In this document: positions 9,547-18,871 of the stretch, piece after piece
How positions within the stretch are numbered: the stretch's first letter is position 1
How the letters are laid out: each line of letters begins with the position of its first letter
From: Actinomycetota bacterium
Lineage (GTDB): Bacteria > Actinomycetota > Thermoleophilia > Solirubrobacterales > Solirubrobacteraceae
Direction: 5' to 3'
NCBI GenBank assembly: GCA_005888335.1
Contig: VAWY01000061.1
Span: 1-56,716, forward strand
DNA: 56,716 nucleotides
The notes under the pieces: generated by a model
What the model saw: only the letters and a program-made list of their open reading frames with translations
Database searches by the model: none
What the model was told of the DNA's origin: nothing
Position numbers and translations under genes: made by a program

Positions 9547-9571
9547 CGCCCGCGCCGAGCCGGCGCGGGCG
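9547..9571 (-). terminator. Candidate hairpin terminator after the ABC exporter operon
   Basis: A perfect 10-bp inverted repeat with a 5-base loop lies in the 177-base gap between the exporter permease stop and the amidase start. No T-run follows, so this is a structural call only. It could end the exporter transcript or shape the amidase leader. Confidence 0.35.
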
Positions 9572-9693
9572 CCTCGATCCCCGGAGACCCGCCCGGGCAG
9601 GTGGGTCCGCCGCCCGAGCGGAAAACGACCGTACGTGCCCCGGCGGGCGCCGATGTTGCCTCGCGGTTACTCCTCCGGCGGCGGGAACAGGCG

Positions 9694-10449
9694 CTAGCGG
9701 TCGTACGTCGCGATCGCCCGCAGCGACAGCGCGATCAGCACGGCACCCATGCCGACGGTCACCGCCAGGCAGACCGCGAGCTTGCCCGCGTCCCATCCCT
9801 CGATGACCAGCGAGCGCAGCCCGACGATCACGTAGCTGACCGGGTTGAGCCGGGCGAGCGTCTCCATCACCGGCTCCAGGCGCTCGAACGGCACGAAGTT
9901 CGGCGTCAGGAAGAGCAGAGGGAAGAACAGCAGGAAGCTGGTATTCGTGGCCTGGACGTTGCGCGTGCGCAGGGCGACCAGGATCGCGAAGCCGGCGTAG
10001 GCGACGCCGAAGAGCGCCGACAGCAGCACGATGACGAGCGCGCCGGCGAGCCCGGTCTGGACGTGCGCGCCGAAGGCCAGCCCCGCGAGCAGGACGAACG
10101 CAGAGGCCCCGATCCCGCGGACGAGGTCGGCGGCGAGTCGCCCGAGGATGATCGACGATCGCCGGATCGGCGCGACGAGCAGCTTGTCGAAGTATCCGTT
10201 GTCGATCTCGGTCACGAGCGCGAGGCCGGACGTGGCGGTCGCCACCGCGAACATCAGCGAGACCGGGAGCTGGAAGGCGACGTAGCCCTGGCCGTGCAGG
10301 AACGGCGTCGTGCTCGGGAAGGTCTTGGAGACCTGGCCGATGTTGACGGCGAGGAAGAACAGCGGGATGAACAGCGTCGGGATCGTGGCCTCGGGGTAGC
10401 GGGCGACCTCGCGCACGGCGCGGCGCCCGAGCAGCAGCGTCTCGGTCAC
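9694..10449 (-). CDS. ABC-2 type transporter permease (DrrB-like)
   Basis: The 251-aa protein has about six hydrophobic segments and the ABC-2 pattern seen in daunorubicin-resistance permeases, including the loop EIDNGYFDKLLVAPIRRSSIILGR after the second segment and a NPVSYVIVGLR motif near the C-terminus. It starts with GTG in a GTGA overlap with the ATPase stop. Together they would form a half-size exporter working as a 2+2 complex in the membrane. The exported compound, probably a drug, lipid or glycolipid, is unknown. Confidence 0.88.
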   Translation of the reverse strand: MTETLLLGRRAVREVARYPEATIPTLFIPLFFLAVNIGQVSKTFPSTTPFLHGQGYVAFQLPVSLMFAVATATSGLALVTEIDNGYFDKLLVAPIRRSSIILGRLAADLVRGIGASAFVLLAGLAFGAHVQTGLAGALVIVLLSALFGVAYAGFAILVALRTRNVQATNTSFLLFFPLLFLTPNFVPFERLEPVMETLARLNPVSYVIVGLRSLVIEGWDAGKLAVCLAVTVGMGAVLIALSLRAIATYDR

Positions 10450-11444
10450 GGAACGGCCACCTCCTCTCGCTCTCGCTCTTGGTCGCCTTCCTCGAGGCGC
10501 CGGCCGGTCGCCTGCAGGAAGACGTCGTCGAGGGACGGCCGCGCCAGGGCGATCGCGGCCACCTCGATGCCCTCACGGTCCAGGCGGCGCACGATCTCGG
10601 CGATCGAGCCGCCGCCGTCCTCGAGGTACAGCGCCAGCGCGCCGGTCTCGGCGATCACCCGCTCGAGGCCGGGAAGGTCGGCGAGCGCAGCGCGCGTCGC
10701 CGCGGGGTCCGCCCCGTCGAGCGACACCGAGACGACGTCGTGGCCCATCTCGGCCTTCAGGCTCTTGGGCGTGCCCTCGGCGACGATCCGCCCGCCGTCG
10801 ATGATCGCCAGGCGATCGCAGAGCTTGTCGGCCTCCTCGAGGTACTGCGTCGTCAGGAACACGGTGGTCCCGGTCGCGTTGATCCGGCGGACCTCCTCCC
10901 AGACCGTCAGCCGCGAGGCCGGGTCGAGCCCGGTCGTCGGCTCGTCGAGGAAGAGCACGTCCGGCGAGTGCACCAGCGCGCTCGCGAGGTCGAGCCGGCG
11001 CTTCATGCCTCCCGAATACGTCTTGATCTGCCGGCCGGCGGCGTCGCTGAGGCCGACGAGCTCGAGCAGCTCGTCGGCGCGCGCGCGGGCCCGGCGGCCG
11101 GTGAGCCCGTACAGGCCGCACTGCAGCTCGAGCAGCTCGCGGCCGGTCTGCACGGGGTCGAGCCCGATCTCCTGGAGCGCGACGCCGATCCGCCGGCGCA
11201 CCTCGGCCGGGTCGGCGACCACGTCGACGCCGGCGACGTGGGCGCTGCCCGCGGTCGGCGGCAGCAGCGTGCAGAGCATCCGGACCGTCGTGGTCTTGCC
11301 GGCGCCGTTGGGGCCCAGGAAGCCGAAGACCTCCCCGGACGCGATCGCCAGGTCGATGTCGCGCACCGCCTCGATGCCGCCCTTGAATGTCCGGCGCAGG
11401 GCGCGCGCCTCGATCGCCGGCGCGATGTTCGTCGAAGGCCTCAT
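10446..11444 (-). CDS. ABC transporter ATP-binding protein (DrrA-like)
   Basis: The protein of about 332 aa has Walker A GPNGAGKTT, a Q-loop, signature YSGGMKRRL, Walker B VLFLDEPTTGLD and the H-loop region. A C-terminal extension of about 100 residues ends with SLDDVFLQATGRR, the DrrA-type tail. The ATG at 11444 is taken as start; a TTG at 11456, immediately after the VOC stop, would add four residues. It is coupled to the permease by a 4-base overlap. The VOC gene lies directly upstream on the same strand, so all three may share a transcript. Confidence 0.9.
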   Translation of the reverse strand: MRPSTNIAPAIEARALRRTFKGGIEAVRDIDLAIASGEVFGFLGPNGAGKTTTVRMLCTLLPPTAGSAHVAGVDVVADPAEVRRRIGVALQEIGLDPVQTGRELLELQCGLYGLTGRRARARADELLELVGLSDAAGRQIKTYSGGMKRRLDLASALVHSPDVLFLDEPTTGLDPASRLTVWEEVRRINATGTTVFLTTQYLEEADKLCDRLAIIDGGRIVAEGTPKSLKAEMGHDVVSVSLDGADPAATRAALADLPGLERVIAETGALALYLEDGGGSIAEIVRRLDREGIEVAAIALARPSLDDVFLQATGRRLEEGDQEREREEVAVP

Positions 11445-11457
11445 GCGGGCGCGCAAC

Positions 11458-11826
11458 CTAGCGGGCGACGACCTGCTGCACGGCCCAGCCGTTGCCGTCC
11501 GGATCGCTGAAGAAGACGAACCTCCCCCAGTCGAAGTCCTGGATCTCGCTGACCTGCGCGCCGCGCCCGACGAGATCCGCCCGGGCGGCCTCGATGTCGG
11601 AGACGACGAGCTGCAGGCCCTGCACCGAGCCGGGCGTCATGTCGCTCAGCCCCTTTCCGATCGCGATCGAGCAGGCCGACCCGGGCGGCGTCAGCTGGAC
11701 GAAGCGCATGTCGTCGCTGACCGCGTGGTCGTGATCGGCGTTGAAGCCGGCCTGCTCGGTGTAGAAGGCCTTCGCGCGGTCCACGTCCGAGACCGGAACC
11801 TGCACCAGCTCGAGCTTGAGGTCCAT
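11458..11826 (-). CDS. VOC-family (glyoxalase/bleomycin-resistance-like) protein
   Basis: The 122-aa single-module VOC protein has paired beta-alpha-beta-beta-beta units: LELVQVPVSDVDRAKAFYTE at the N-terminus and FSDPDGNGWAVQQ at the C-terminus. It may bind a metal and act on, or sequester, a small electrophile or drug. A strong GAGGAG ribosome site lies eight bases before the ATG. It is divergent from a WYL regulator, with a palindrome between them, and sits upstream of the DrrAB-like exporter, which suggests a shared toxin-resistance role (inference). Confidence 0.85.
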   Translation of the reverse strand: MDLKLELVQVPVSDVDRAKAFYTEQAGFNADHDHAVSDDMRFVQLTPPGSACSIAIGKGLSDMTPGSVQGLQLVVSDIEAARADLVGRGAQVSEIQDFDWGRFVFFSDPDGNGWAVQQVVAR

Positions 11827-11874
11827 GGTCGTCTCCTCTCGTCGGGGGGTCGTCGAGAGCGGGCACGCTACCGG

Positions 11875-11903
11875 CGATTGCGGTCAGGTTCGGTCCGCAA
11901 TCG
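11875..11903. promoter_or_regulatory. Candidate operator in the VOC/WYL divergent promoter
   Basis: Perfect 9-bp arms CGATTGCGG and CCGCAATCG are separated by 11 bases, so centres are about two helical turns apart. The element fills the middle of the 96-base gap between the VOC and WYL start codons, where a dimeric autoregulator would bind. Confidence 0.55.
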
Positions 11904-11922
11904 ATGCGAGGATGGCCGAGCC

Positions 11923-12876
11923 ATGCTGGAGACGTCGGCCAGGCTGCTCGAGCTGCTCTCGCTGCTGCAGGGACGCCGCGACTGGTCGGGGACCGAGCTC
12001 GCCGAGCGACTCGAGGTGGGGCCGCGGACCGTCCGCCGGGACGTCGAGCGCCTGCGGCGCCTCGGCTACCCCGTCGAGGCGCGGCCCGGCGTGTCCGGCG
12101 GCTACCGGCTCGGCGCGGGCGCATCGCTGCCGCCGCTGCTGCTCGACGAGGAGGAGGCCGTGGCCGTCGCCGTGGGGCTGCGGACCGCGGTCAGCGGCGG
12201 CGTCGCCGGGATCGAGGAGACGTCGGTCCGCGCGCTGGCCAAGCTCGAGCAGGTCCTGCCGTCACGGCTGCGCCGCCGCGTGAACGCCGTCGGCGTGGCG
12301 ACGGTGCCCTACCCGGGTCACGGACCGGCCGTCGACCCCGAGGCGCTGGCGGTGATCGCCGCCGGCTGCCGCGATCACGAGCGCCTGCGCTTCGGCTACC
12401 GCAGCCACGACGGGACGTCGAGCCGGCGCCTCGTCGAGCCTCACCGCCTCGTCCACACGGGCCGGCGCTGGTACCTGGTCGCCTGGGACGTCGAGCGCGC
12501 CGACTGGCGGACGTTCCGCGTCGACCGGATCGAGCCGCTGCCCTCGCCGGACCGGCGGTTCGTCCCGCGCGAGCCGCCCGCCGAGGACCTCGCGGCCTAC
12601 GTCGCGCGCCGCGTCTCGGCGACGCGCGACCGCTACCAGGCCCGCGTGATCCTCCGCGCGCCGCTGGCCGAGGTCGCGCCGCGGGTCCCGCCGGCGGCCG
12701 GGACGCTCGAGGCGATCGACGCGCGCAGCTGCCTGCTGCTCACCGGAGCCGACTGGCTCGGCGGCCTCGCCGTCTACATCGCGGACATCGGCGTGGACTT
12801 CGAGATCGTCGAGCCGCCCGAGCTCGTCGAGCTCGTCCGCCGGCTGGCCGATCGCTTCGCCCGCGCCGCGCGGTGA
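11923..12876 (+). CDS. HTH/WYL-domain transcriptional regulator (YafY-like)
   Basis: The 317-aa protein has an N-terminal DeoR-type winged helix (about residues 4-60, with TELAERLEVGPRTVRRDVERL as recognition region) and a WYL ligand-sensing domain around 140-200 (RRLVEPHRLVHTGRRWYLVAWD). A C-terminal WCX-like segment follows. YafY-type regulators next to VOC genes are common in actinobacteria and usually repress the neighbour. The intergenic palindrome supports regulation of both genes. Much longer readings in this frame exist upstream but run antisense through other genes; the ATG at 11923 gives the family-length protein. Confidence 0.9.
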   Translation: MLETSARLLELLSLLQGRRDWSGTELAERLEVGPRTVRRDVERLRRLGYPVEARPGVSGGYRLGAGASLPPLLLDEEEAVAVAVGLRTAVSGGVAGIEETSVRALAKLEQVLPSRLRRRVNAVGVATVPYPGHGPAVDPEALAVIAAGCRDHERLRFGYRSHDGTSSRRLVEPHRLVHTGRRWYLVAWDVERADWRTFRVDRIEPLPSPDRRFVPREPPAEDLAAYVARRVSATRDRYQARVILRAPLAEVAPRVPPAAGTLEAIDARSCLLLTGADWLGGLAVYIADIGVDFEIVEPPELVELVRRLADRFARAAR

Positions 12877-13020
12877 GCGCCGTCCGCGAGCACTTCGACT
12901 CGCACCGAACCGTCCGCAGACTACGTTGCGGCCATGCCGCCGCGGTCGTCCAGACGGGCGCACCGCGTCATGTCCGCCGGTGGACGCGGAGACCTCGTGC
13001 GGGTTCCGCATACTGGTCCC

Positions 13021-13758
13021 ATGGCTGACCCTCGCGCCGTGGGGCTCCCGGAGGCGATCACGGCGTGCCTGTTCGACCTCGACGGCGTGCTCACAGACAC
13101 CGCGCGCATCCACGCCGAGGCGTGGAAGCAGATGTTCGACGACTTCCTGGCCCGCCGCGGCGGCCAGCGCCCGTTCGACGCCGTCGAGGACTACGACCGC
13201 TACGTCGACGGGCGCCCGCGCTACGACGGCGTCGCCGAGTTCCTGCGCTCGCGCGGGATCGAGCTCCCCGACGGCGAGCCCGACGACCCGCCCAGCGCCG
13301 AGACGATTCACGGCCTGGGCAATCGCAAGAACGAGCTCGTGCTCAAGCTCATCCACGAGCGCGGCGTCGAGCCCTACCCCGGCTCGGTGCGCTACGTGCG
13401 CGCCGTCCGCGACGCCGGGCTGCGCACCGCGGTCGTCTCCTCGAGCGCCAACACCCGCGACGTGCTGCACGTGGCCGGCATCGAGGACCTCTTCGAGGCG
13501 CGCGTCGACGGCGTGACCATCGAGCAGGAGCACCTGCGCGGCAAGCCGGCGCCCGACTCGTTCCTGGCCGGCGCGCGCGCCCTCGGCGTCGAGCCGGCGC
13601 AGGGCGCGGTCTTCGAGGACGCGCTGGCCGGCGTCGAGGCGGGGCGCGCGGGCGGCTTCGGCCACGTCGTCGGCGTCGACCGGGCGGGCCAGGCCGACGC
13701 GCTGCGCGAGCACGGCGCCGACGTGGTCGTCACCGACCTCGCGGAGCTGCTGCCGTGA
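13021..13758 (+). CDS. pgmB: HAD-superfamily beta-phosphoglucomutase
   Basis: The 245-aa protein has HAD motif [13 protein letters not shown] (Asp nucleophile and acid/base Asp), a helical cap, motif II VVSSSAN, a Lys in [10 protein letters not shown] and motif [13 protein letters not shown]. Beta-PGM converts beta-glucose-1-phosphate to glucose-6-phosphate. The downstream GH65 gene starts with GTG overlapping this stop, the standard pairing in which a disaccharide phosphorylase feeds beta-glucose-1-phosphate to this enzyme. The ATG at 13021 is chosen by family length; an upstream in-frame ATG at 12934 would add 29 unlikely residues. Confidence 0.9.
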   Translation: MADPRAVGLPEAITACLFDLDGVLTDTARIHAEAWKQMFDDFLARRGGQRPFDAVEDYDRYVDGRPRYDGVAEFLRSRGIELPDGEPDDPPSAETIHGLGNRKNELVLKLIHERGVEPYPGSVRYVRAVRDAGLRTAVVSSSANTRDVLHVAGIEDLFEARVDGVTIEQEHLRGKPAPDSFLAGARALGVEPAQGAVFEDALAGVEAGRAGGFGHVVGVDRAGQADALREHGADVVVTDLAELLP

Positions 13759-16057
13759 TCCCCGGCCACCCCTCGTACCCGGCCGAGCCGTGGTGCGTGC
13801 GCGAGACCACGCTCGATCTCGGCTTCCTCGCCCAGTCCGAGTCGGTCTTCGCGCTGTCCAACGGGCACCTCGGCCTGCGCGGCAACCTCGACGAGGGCGA
13901 GCCGCGCGGGCTGAGCGGCACCTACCTCGCCGGCTTCTACGAGGCCTATCCGCTCGACTACGGCGAGCGCGGCTTCGGCTGGCCCGAGGCCGGGCAGTCG
14001 GTCGTGCCGGTCACCGAGGGCAAGCTCATCCGCCTGCTGGTCGAGGACGAGCCGTTCGACGTGCACCGCGGGACGCTGCACGAGCACGAGCGCGTGCTCG
14101 ACCTGCGCGCACCAGCCGCCGGCTCGTCTCGTTCCGCGAGCGCAGCGTGGCGGCGATCTCCTACGAGGTCGAGGCCCTCGACGAGCCCGTCCGCGTGGCG
14201 CTGCAGTCGAACCTGGCCTGCAACCTCCGCGAGCGCGCCGACGAGGACGACCCGCGCGGCGCCCGCCAGCTCGGCTCCGCGCTGGCCAGCGAGCTGGCGG
14301 TCGACCACGGCCTGCGCGTGGTCCTCGGCCACACGACGAGGCGCAGCGGTCTCCGTCTGGCCGCGGGGATGGAGCACGTCGTCGAGGCCGACAGCAAGGT
14401 GACGACGCTGACCGAGAGCGAGCCGGACCTCGGCCGCGTCACCCTGTCGGTCGCGCTCGAGCCCGGCCGCCCGCTGCGGCTGGTCAAGCTGCTCGCCTAC
14501 CACTGGTCCTCCCAGCAGTCGCTCGAGTGGCTGCGCGACCAGGTGGACGCCAGCCTCGAGAACGCGCTGGCCGCGGGCTTCGACGGGCTCGCCGCCGGCC
14601 AGCGCGCGTTCCTCGACGACTACTGGGAGCGCGCGGACATCGAGCTCGACGGCGATCCGGAGATCCAGCAGGCGCTGCGCTTCGCGCTCTTCCACGTCCT
14701 GCAGGCGTCCGCGCGCGCCGAGACCCGCGCCATCGCGGCCAAGGGGCTGACCGGCCCCGGCTACGACGGCCACGCGTTCTGGGACACCGAGTCGTTCGTC
14801 CTGCCGGTGCTCACGTACTCGATGCCGAAGGTCGCGCGCCAGGCGCTGCTGTGGCGCCACTCGATCCTGCCGCTGGCGCGCGAGCGGGCTCAGCAGCTCG
14901 GACTCGCCGGCGCCGCGCTGCCGTGGCGCACGATCCACGGCGAGGAGTGCTCGGCCTACTGGCCGGCCGGCACGGCGGCCTTCCACGTCAACGCTGACGT
15001 CGCGCACGCGGTGGCGCGCTACGTCGCCGCGACCGGCGACGAGGACTTCGAGCGCGACTTCGGCATCGATCTGCTCGTCGAGAGCGCGCGGCTGTGGATC
15101 AGCCTCGGCCATCACGGCTCGATGGGCGACTTCCGCATCGACGGCGTGACCGGCCCCGACGAGTACTCCGCGCTGGTCGACAACAACGTCTACACGAACC
15201 TCATGGCGCAGCTGAACCTGCGCGAGGCGGCCGACGCGGTCGAGCGCCATCCGAACGCGGCGAGCCGGCTCGGGGTCAGCCCCGAGGAGCCCGGCGAGTG
15301 GCGGGCCGCCGCGGCGGCGATGTACGTGCCCTTCGACGAGCGCCTCGGCGTCCATCCGCAGGACCAGGACTTCACCGCCCACGGGCGCTGGGACTTCGAC
15401 CACACGCCGCCGCAGGCGTATCCGCTGCTGCTGCACTACCCCTACCTGCAGCTGTACCGCAAGCAGGTCGTCAAGCAGCCCGACCTCGTGCTCGCGCTGC
15501 ACGTGCGCGGCGACGCGTTCACCCTCGAGCAGAAGCGCGCGGACTTCGACTACTACGAGCGCCTGACGGTGCGCGACTCGTCGCTGGCGGCGTGCACGCA
15601 GGCGGTCGTCGCGGCCGAGGTCGGCCACCTCGACCTCGCCTACGACTACCTCGCCGAGGCCGCGCTGATGGACCTCGAGGACCTCGAGCGCAACGGCCAA
15701 GACGGCGTCCACATCGCGTCCCTCGCCGGGGCCGCCGTGGCGGTGATCGCCGGGCTCGGCGGCGTGCGCGACCACGGCGGCAAGCTGACGTTCGCGCCGC
15801 GGCTGCCGGCCGGGCTGACGCGGGTCGCCTTCTCCGTCACGCAGGGTGACGTGCGCGTGCGCGTGGACGCGCTGCTGCAGGAGGCGACCTACCGGCTGGT
15901 GGCCGGCGAGCGCTTCGAGACGACCCACTGGGGCGAGGCGCTCACCCTGCGCGCGGGCGAGCCCGTCACGCGCCCGATCCCGCCCGCGGCGCCGCTCGAG
16001 CCGCCCCGCCAGCCACGCGGCCGCGAGCCGCAGCGGCGGGCGGCGGCGGTCTCCTGA
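13755..16057 (+). pseudogene. Glycoside hydrolase family 65 phosphorylase, frame broken
   Basis: A GTG start overlaps the pgmB stop. The N-terminal beta-sandwich (NGHLGLRGNLDEGEPRG) reads in one frame to about LDLR at 14110; the rest reads in another frame from RRLVSFRERSVAAISYEVE at about 14130 to the stop. GH65 proteins normally have about 20 extra residues between these two blocks, so this looks like an out-of-frame deletion rather than a single-base slip. The catalytic (alpha/alpha)6 domain is intact: HAFWDTESFVLPVLTY, GPDEYSALVDNNVYTN with the general-acid Glu, and the C-terminal NGQDGVHIASLAG. The intact form would phosphorolyse trehalose, maltose or kojibiose for the neighbouring beta-PGM. 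An assembly error is possible. Confidence 0.85.
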
Positions 16058-16065
16058 CGGATCGA

Positions 16066-16091
16066 GAGAGGCCCGCGCGAGCGGGCCTCTC
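16066..16091. terminator. Bidirectional hairpin terminator
   Basis: A perfect 11-bp stem (GAGAGGCCCGC / GCGGGCCTCTC) with a GCGA loop lies in the 39-base gap between the convergent GH65 and wax ester synthase stops. No clear T-run flanks it, which is usual in high-G+C actinobacteria. It can serve both transcripts. Confidence 0.8.
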
Positions 16092-16096
16092 CGCTG

Positions 16097-17638
16097 TCAT
16101 CGAGCCGCCGTCCCTCCGGTCCGGCTGCGTGCTCGCGGCTTGCCCGCCGGTCGATCGCCGTTGCCCGCGACCCGCGCGAGCGTGTCGATGTCGGCCAGGA
16201 TCGCCTCGAGCATCTCGTCGACGTCGGGCACGAGCTCGGGACAGCACACGAGGCCGAAGTCCAGCTCGTCCAGGTAGCTCTGCACGGTGATGTTGAGACC
16301 CTGCCCCTCCGTGATCACCGACACGGGGTAGTAGTGGAGCAGGCGCGCCCCCGCGGCATAGAGCGGCTTGCGCGGGCCGGGGACGTTGGAGATCACCAGG
16401 TTGCCCGGCGACAGCCGCGAGCCGAGCCGCAGTCGCGCGCTGAGCCGCATCGCGCGCGCGAAGACGGCGGGCGGCGGGAACTCGGCGAAGTCGGTCAGGC
16501 GCTCCGCGGGGATCGCCTGGAACAGCTCCTTGCTGTCGGTCATCGCGTCGTGGACGCGCCGGACGCGCTCGACCGAGTCGGGCTCGTCGGTGGGCAGGAC
16601 GGTCGACAGCATCGAGACGCGGTTGGTCCAGCGGTCGGTCTCCTCGCCGGTGCGGATCGAGACGGGGATGAGCGCGACGAGCGGGTCGTCCGGCAGCGCG
16701 TCGTGGCGTTCCAGCCACGTACGCAGCCCGCCGGCGCAGACGGCGAGCACGACGTCGTTGACCGTGGCGCCCAGCGCGGTCTTGATCGCCTTGACCGCCG
16801 ACAGCGACGCCGAGCCGATGGCGAGCTTGCGGTGCGGCGTGATCGGGCGGTTGAACGGCGTGCGCGGTGGTTGGGCGCTCGGCAGCGTCGGCGGCGGGTC
16901 GCGATCCTCGCCGCGGTTGCGGCCCAGGTTGAGCACGGTCCCCACCGGGCCGCCCAGGCCTCGCTGCATCTGCCGCGCCGCCGCGACGAGCGCGGGGTTG
17001 CGGGTCGCCCCGCCGACCTCGCGCGCGGTGCGGGCGCTGAGCAGCATCAGCCGCGCCGGCTTGCGCGCGAGCCCGAGCGTGCCGCGCGCGATGAGCTGCA
17101 GATCGCTGGGGAGGGGCTCGCCGTGCCATGGCTCTGTGGGGGGCGCGACGTCCGCCCCGCTCGGATCGTCATCGAGCATGAGCGTCAACAGCTCGATCCC
17201 GGACGCCCCGTCGACGGTCGCGTGGTGGACGGTCGTCAGGACGGCGAAGCGCTCGTCGGAGAGACCCTCGATCACGTAGGACAGCCACAGCGGCCGCGTG
17301 CGATCGAGCGGCCGCGCGACGATGCGCGCGACGACCTCGGCGAGCTGGTCGTCGCGCCCGGGCGGCGGGACGGCCGAGTGGCGCACGTGGAAGTCCAGAT
17401 CGAAGTTGGGGTCCTCGATCCAGTAGGGATGGTCGAGCCCGAGCGGGATCTCGACCAGGCGCCGGCGCAACGGCTCGAGGAGGTGCAGGCGCTGCTCGAG
17501 CTGCGCGCGCCACGCCGCGTAGGGGTCATAGCCGGGCGTGTCCGGCCGCGCGTAGATCGACAGCCCCGAGACGTGTCCGAACTGCGCACCCGTCTCGAGA
17601 TGCAGGAACGTCGCGTCCAGTCCCGTGAGCTGCTTCAT
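16097..17638 (-). CDS. Wax ester synthase/diacylglycerol acyltransferase (WS/DGAT)
   Basis: The 513-aa protein has the family N-terminus (MKQLTGLDATFLHLET), the condensation motif HHATVDG at residues 138-144 with the catalytic His, the ALGATVNDVVLAV block and NLVISNVPGPR toward the C-terminus. It esterifies acyl-CoA to a long-chain alcohol or diacylglycerol to make storage wax or triacylglycerol on the inner membrane. A purine-rich GAGGGGGG ribosome site precedes the ATG. The C-terminal 25 residues are Arg/Gly-rich and probably disordered. Confidence 0.93.
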   Translation of the reverse strand: MKQLTGLDATFLHLETGAQFGHVSGLSIYARPDTPGYDPYAAWRAQLEQRLHLLEPLRRRLVEIPLGLDHPYWIEDPNFDLDFHVRHSAVPPPGRDDQLAEVVARIVARPLDRTRPLWLSYVIEGLSDERFAVLTTVHHATVDGASGIELLTLMLDDDPSGADVAPPTEPWHGEPLPSDLQLIARGTLGLARKPARLMLLSARTAREVGGATRNPALVAAARQMQRGLGGPVGTVLNLGRNRGEDRDPPPTLPSAQPPRTPFNRPITPHRKLAIGSASLSAVKAIKTALGATVNDVVLAVCAGGLRTWLERHDALPDDPLVALIPVSIRTGEETDRWTNRVSMLSTVLPTDEPDSVERVRRVHDAMTDSKELFQAIPAERLTDFAEFPPPAVFARAMRLSARLRLGSRLSPGNLVISNVPGPRKPLYAAGARLLHYYPVSVITEGQGLNITVQSYLDELDFGLVCCPELVPDVDEMLEAILADIDTLARVAGNGDRPAGKPRARSRTGGTAAR

Positions 17639-17708
17639 GGTCCCCCCTCGGGGTTCGCCTCAAGAGCGTCAATCGTCGCAGTCGCGCCCCTGGACTGCCC
17701 GGCTCACG

Positions 17709-17927
17709 TCAGGCGAACTCGAAGCGAACATCGCCGATCGAAAGGCTCCCGGTCCGCCAGTCGGCGAGCACGACCTTGGTGATCCCGGCCGGGCCGTCGT
17801 CGTGGGCGTGCAGCGGCCCATCGCCGGCCAGTGGCAGCCGTTCCCAGGCGCGGCGCGAGCCGTCCGCCTCGTCGAGCGGCGCGGCGCGATTCGCGCACTG
17901 ACGCGGCAAGTCATGATGCCCCGGCAT
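17709..17927 (-). CDS. Small hypothetical protein (doubtful)
   Basis: A 72-codon frame starts at ATG 17927 and ends in IGDVRFEFA. I do not recognise it. Third codon positions are almost all G or C over the last 60 codons, as in real genes here. It has no recognisable motif or clear ribosome site, and its start overlaps the divergent hydrolase start by two bases. It occupies most of the otherwise empty gap between the wax ester synthase and the hydrolase. Confidence 0.4.
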   Translation of the reverse strand: MPGHHDLPRQCANRAAPLDEADGSRRAWERLPLAGDGPLHAHDDGPAGITKVVLADWRTGSLSIGDVRFEFA

Positions 17928-18858
17928 GGCCGAGACGCGCTCCACCGAGGCGGAGGCGCTTCGCGTCAGCGCCGGGGACATGACCTTCGCGGCGCTCGCG
18001 TGGGGGCCGCCCGACGGCCCGCTCGCGCTGTGCCTGCACGGCTATCCGGACACGGCGCGGACCTGGCGCCACCTCGGCCCGTACCTCGCCGAGCGCGGCT
18101 GGCGGGTGGTCGCTCCGTACACGCGCGGGTATGCGCCGACCGATCTCGCGCCGGACGGCATTTACCAGGTCGGCGCGCTGGCCCGCGACGGCGCCCGGCT
18201 GCACGGCGCGCTCGGCGGCGACGAGCGCGCCGTGCTCATCGGCCACGACTGGGGCGCCGTCACGGCGTACACGCTCGGCGCACACTCCCCGCAGCTGTTC
18301 CGGCGGATCGTCACCATGGCCGTCGCCCCGGGGCCGGTCGTGCTCTCGCCGTTTCGCTCACCGTCGCGCTTCGTGCGCGACCTCCCGCTGATCGGCCGGC
18401 AGCTGCGGATGAGCTGGTACATGGCCTTCCAGCTGCTGCCGGGCGTCTCGGAACGGGCGCTGGGGCGCGTCATCCCGCGGCTGTGGGCCGACTGGTCGCC
18501 CGGCTACGACGCGCGCGACGACCTCGCCGACGTGTTCGCGGCGCTGGACGGACGCGACCGCGCCACCGCCGCCCTGCGCTACTACCGGGCGTTCTTCCTG
18601 CCGTGGATGCGGCGGCGCGAGTACGCCGCCGAGCAGTCCCGCGTCCTCGACCTGCCGCCCGTCGCGCTGCTCTACCTGCACGGCGAGCGCGACGGCTGCC
18701 AGCTCGCGGCGATCGGGCGCCGGGCCGCGGATCTGCTGCCGCCCGGGAGCCGGTTCGAGCTGGTCTCGGGCGCCGGCCACTTCCTGCACCTCGAGCGGCC
18801 CGCCGAGGTCAACCGGCTGATCGCGGCGTTCATCGGTGACGACCGCGCGACGCCGTAG
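17926..18858 (+). CDS. Alpha/beta hydrolase (epoxide-hydrolase/haloalkane-dehalogenase-like)
   Basis: The 310-aa protein has an oxyanion-hole motif HGYPD (residues 38-42), an Asp nucleophile in GHDWGA (D108) rather than Ser, and a catalytic His in GAGHFLHLE near the C-terminus. The Asp nucleophile and following Trp point to the epoxide hydrolase/dehalogenase branch. A lid region (about 150-220) is rich in Trp, Tyr and Arg. There is no signal peptide. The SRAP gene starts 13 bases after the stop; any functional link is unclear. Confidence 0.88.
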   Translation: MAETRSTEAEALRVSAGDMTFAALAWGPPDGPLALCLHGYPDTARTWRHLGPYLAERGWRVVAPYTRGYAPTDLAPDGIYQVGALARDGARLHGALGGDERAVLIGHDWGAVTAYTLGAHSPQLFRRIVTMAVAPGPVVLSPFRSPSRFVRDLPLIGRQLRMSWYMAFQLLPGVSERALGRVIPRLWADWSPGYDARDDLADVFAALDGRDRATAALRYYRAFFLPWMRRREYAAEQSRVLDLPPVALLYLHGERDGCQLAAIGRRAADLLPPGSRFELVSGAGHFLHLERPAEVNRLIAAFIGDDRATP

Positions 18859-18871
18859 CGTAGGCAGCGCC

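Noticed and set aside
11445..11456. TTG start for the ABC ATPase four codons upstream
   Set aside because: No ribosome site supports it and TTG is rare here; ATG 11444 gives a normal N-terminus. Not excluded.
8119..11922. Long plus-strand open frame upstream of the WYL regulator
   Set aside because: It is antisense to amidase, ABC and VOC genes that have motifs and G/C-rich third positions. The regulator starts at 11923.
14100..14140. Programmed ribosomal frameshift in the GH65 gene
   Set aside because: No slippery run is visible and about 20 family residues are missing, so deletion or assembly error fits better.
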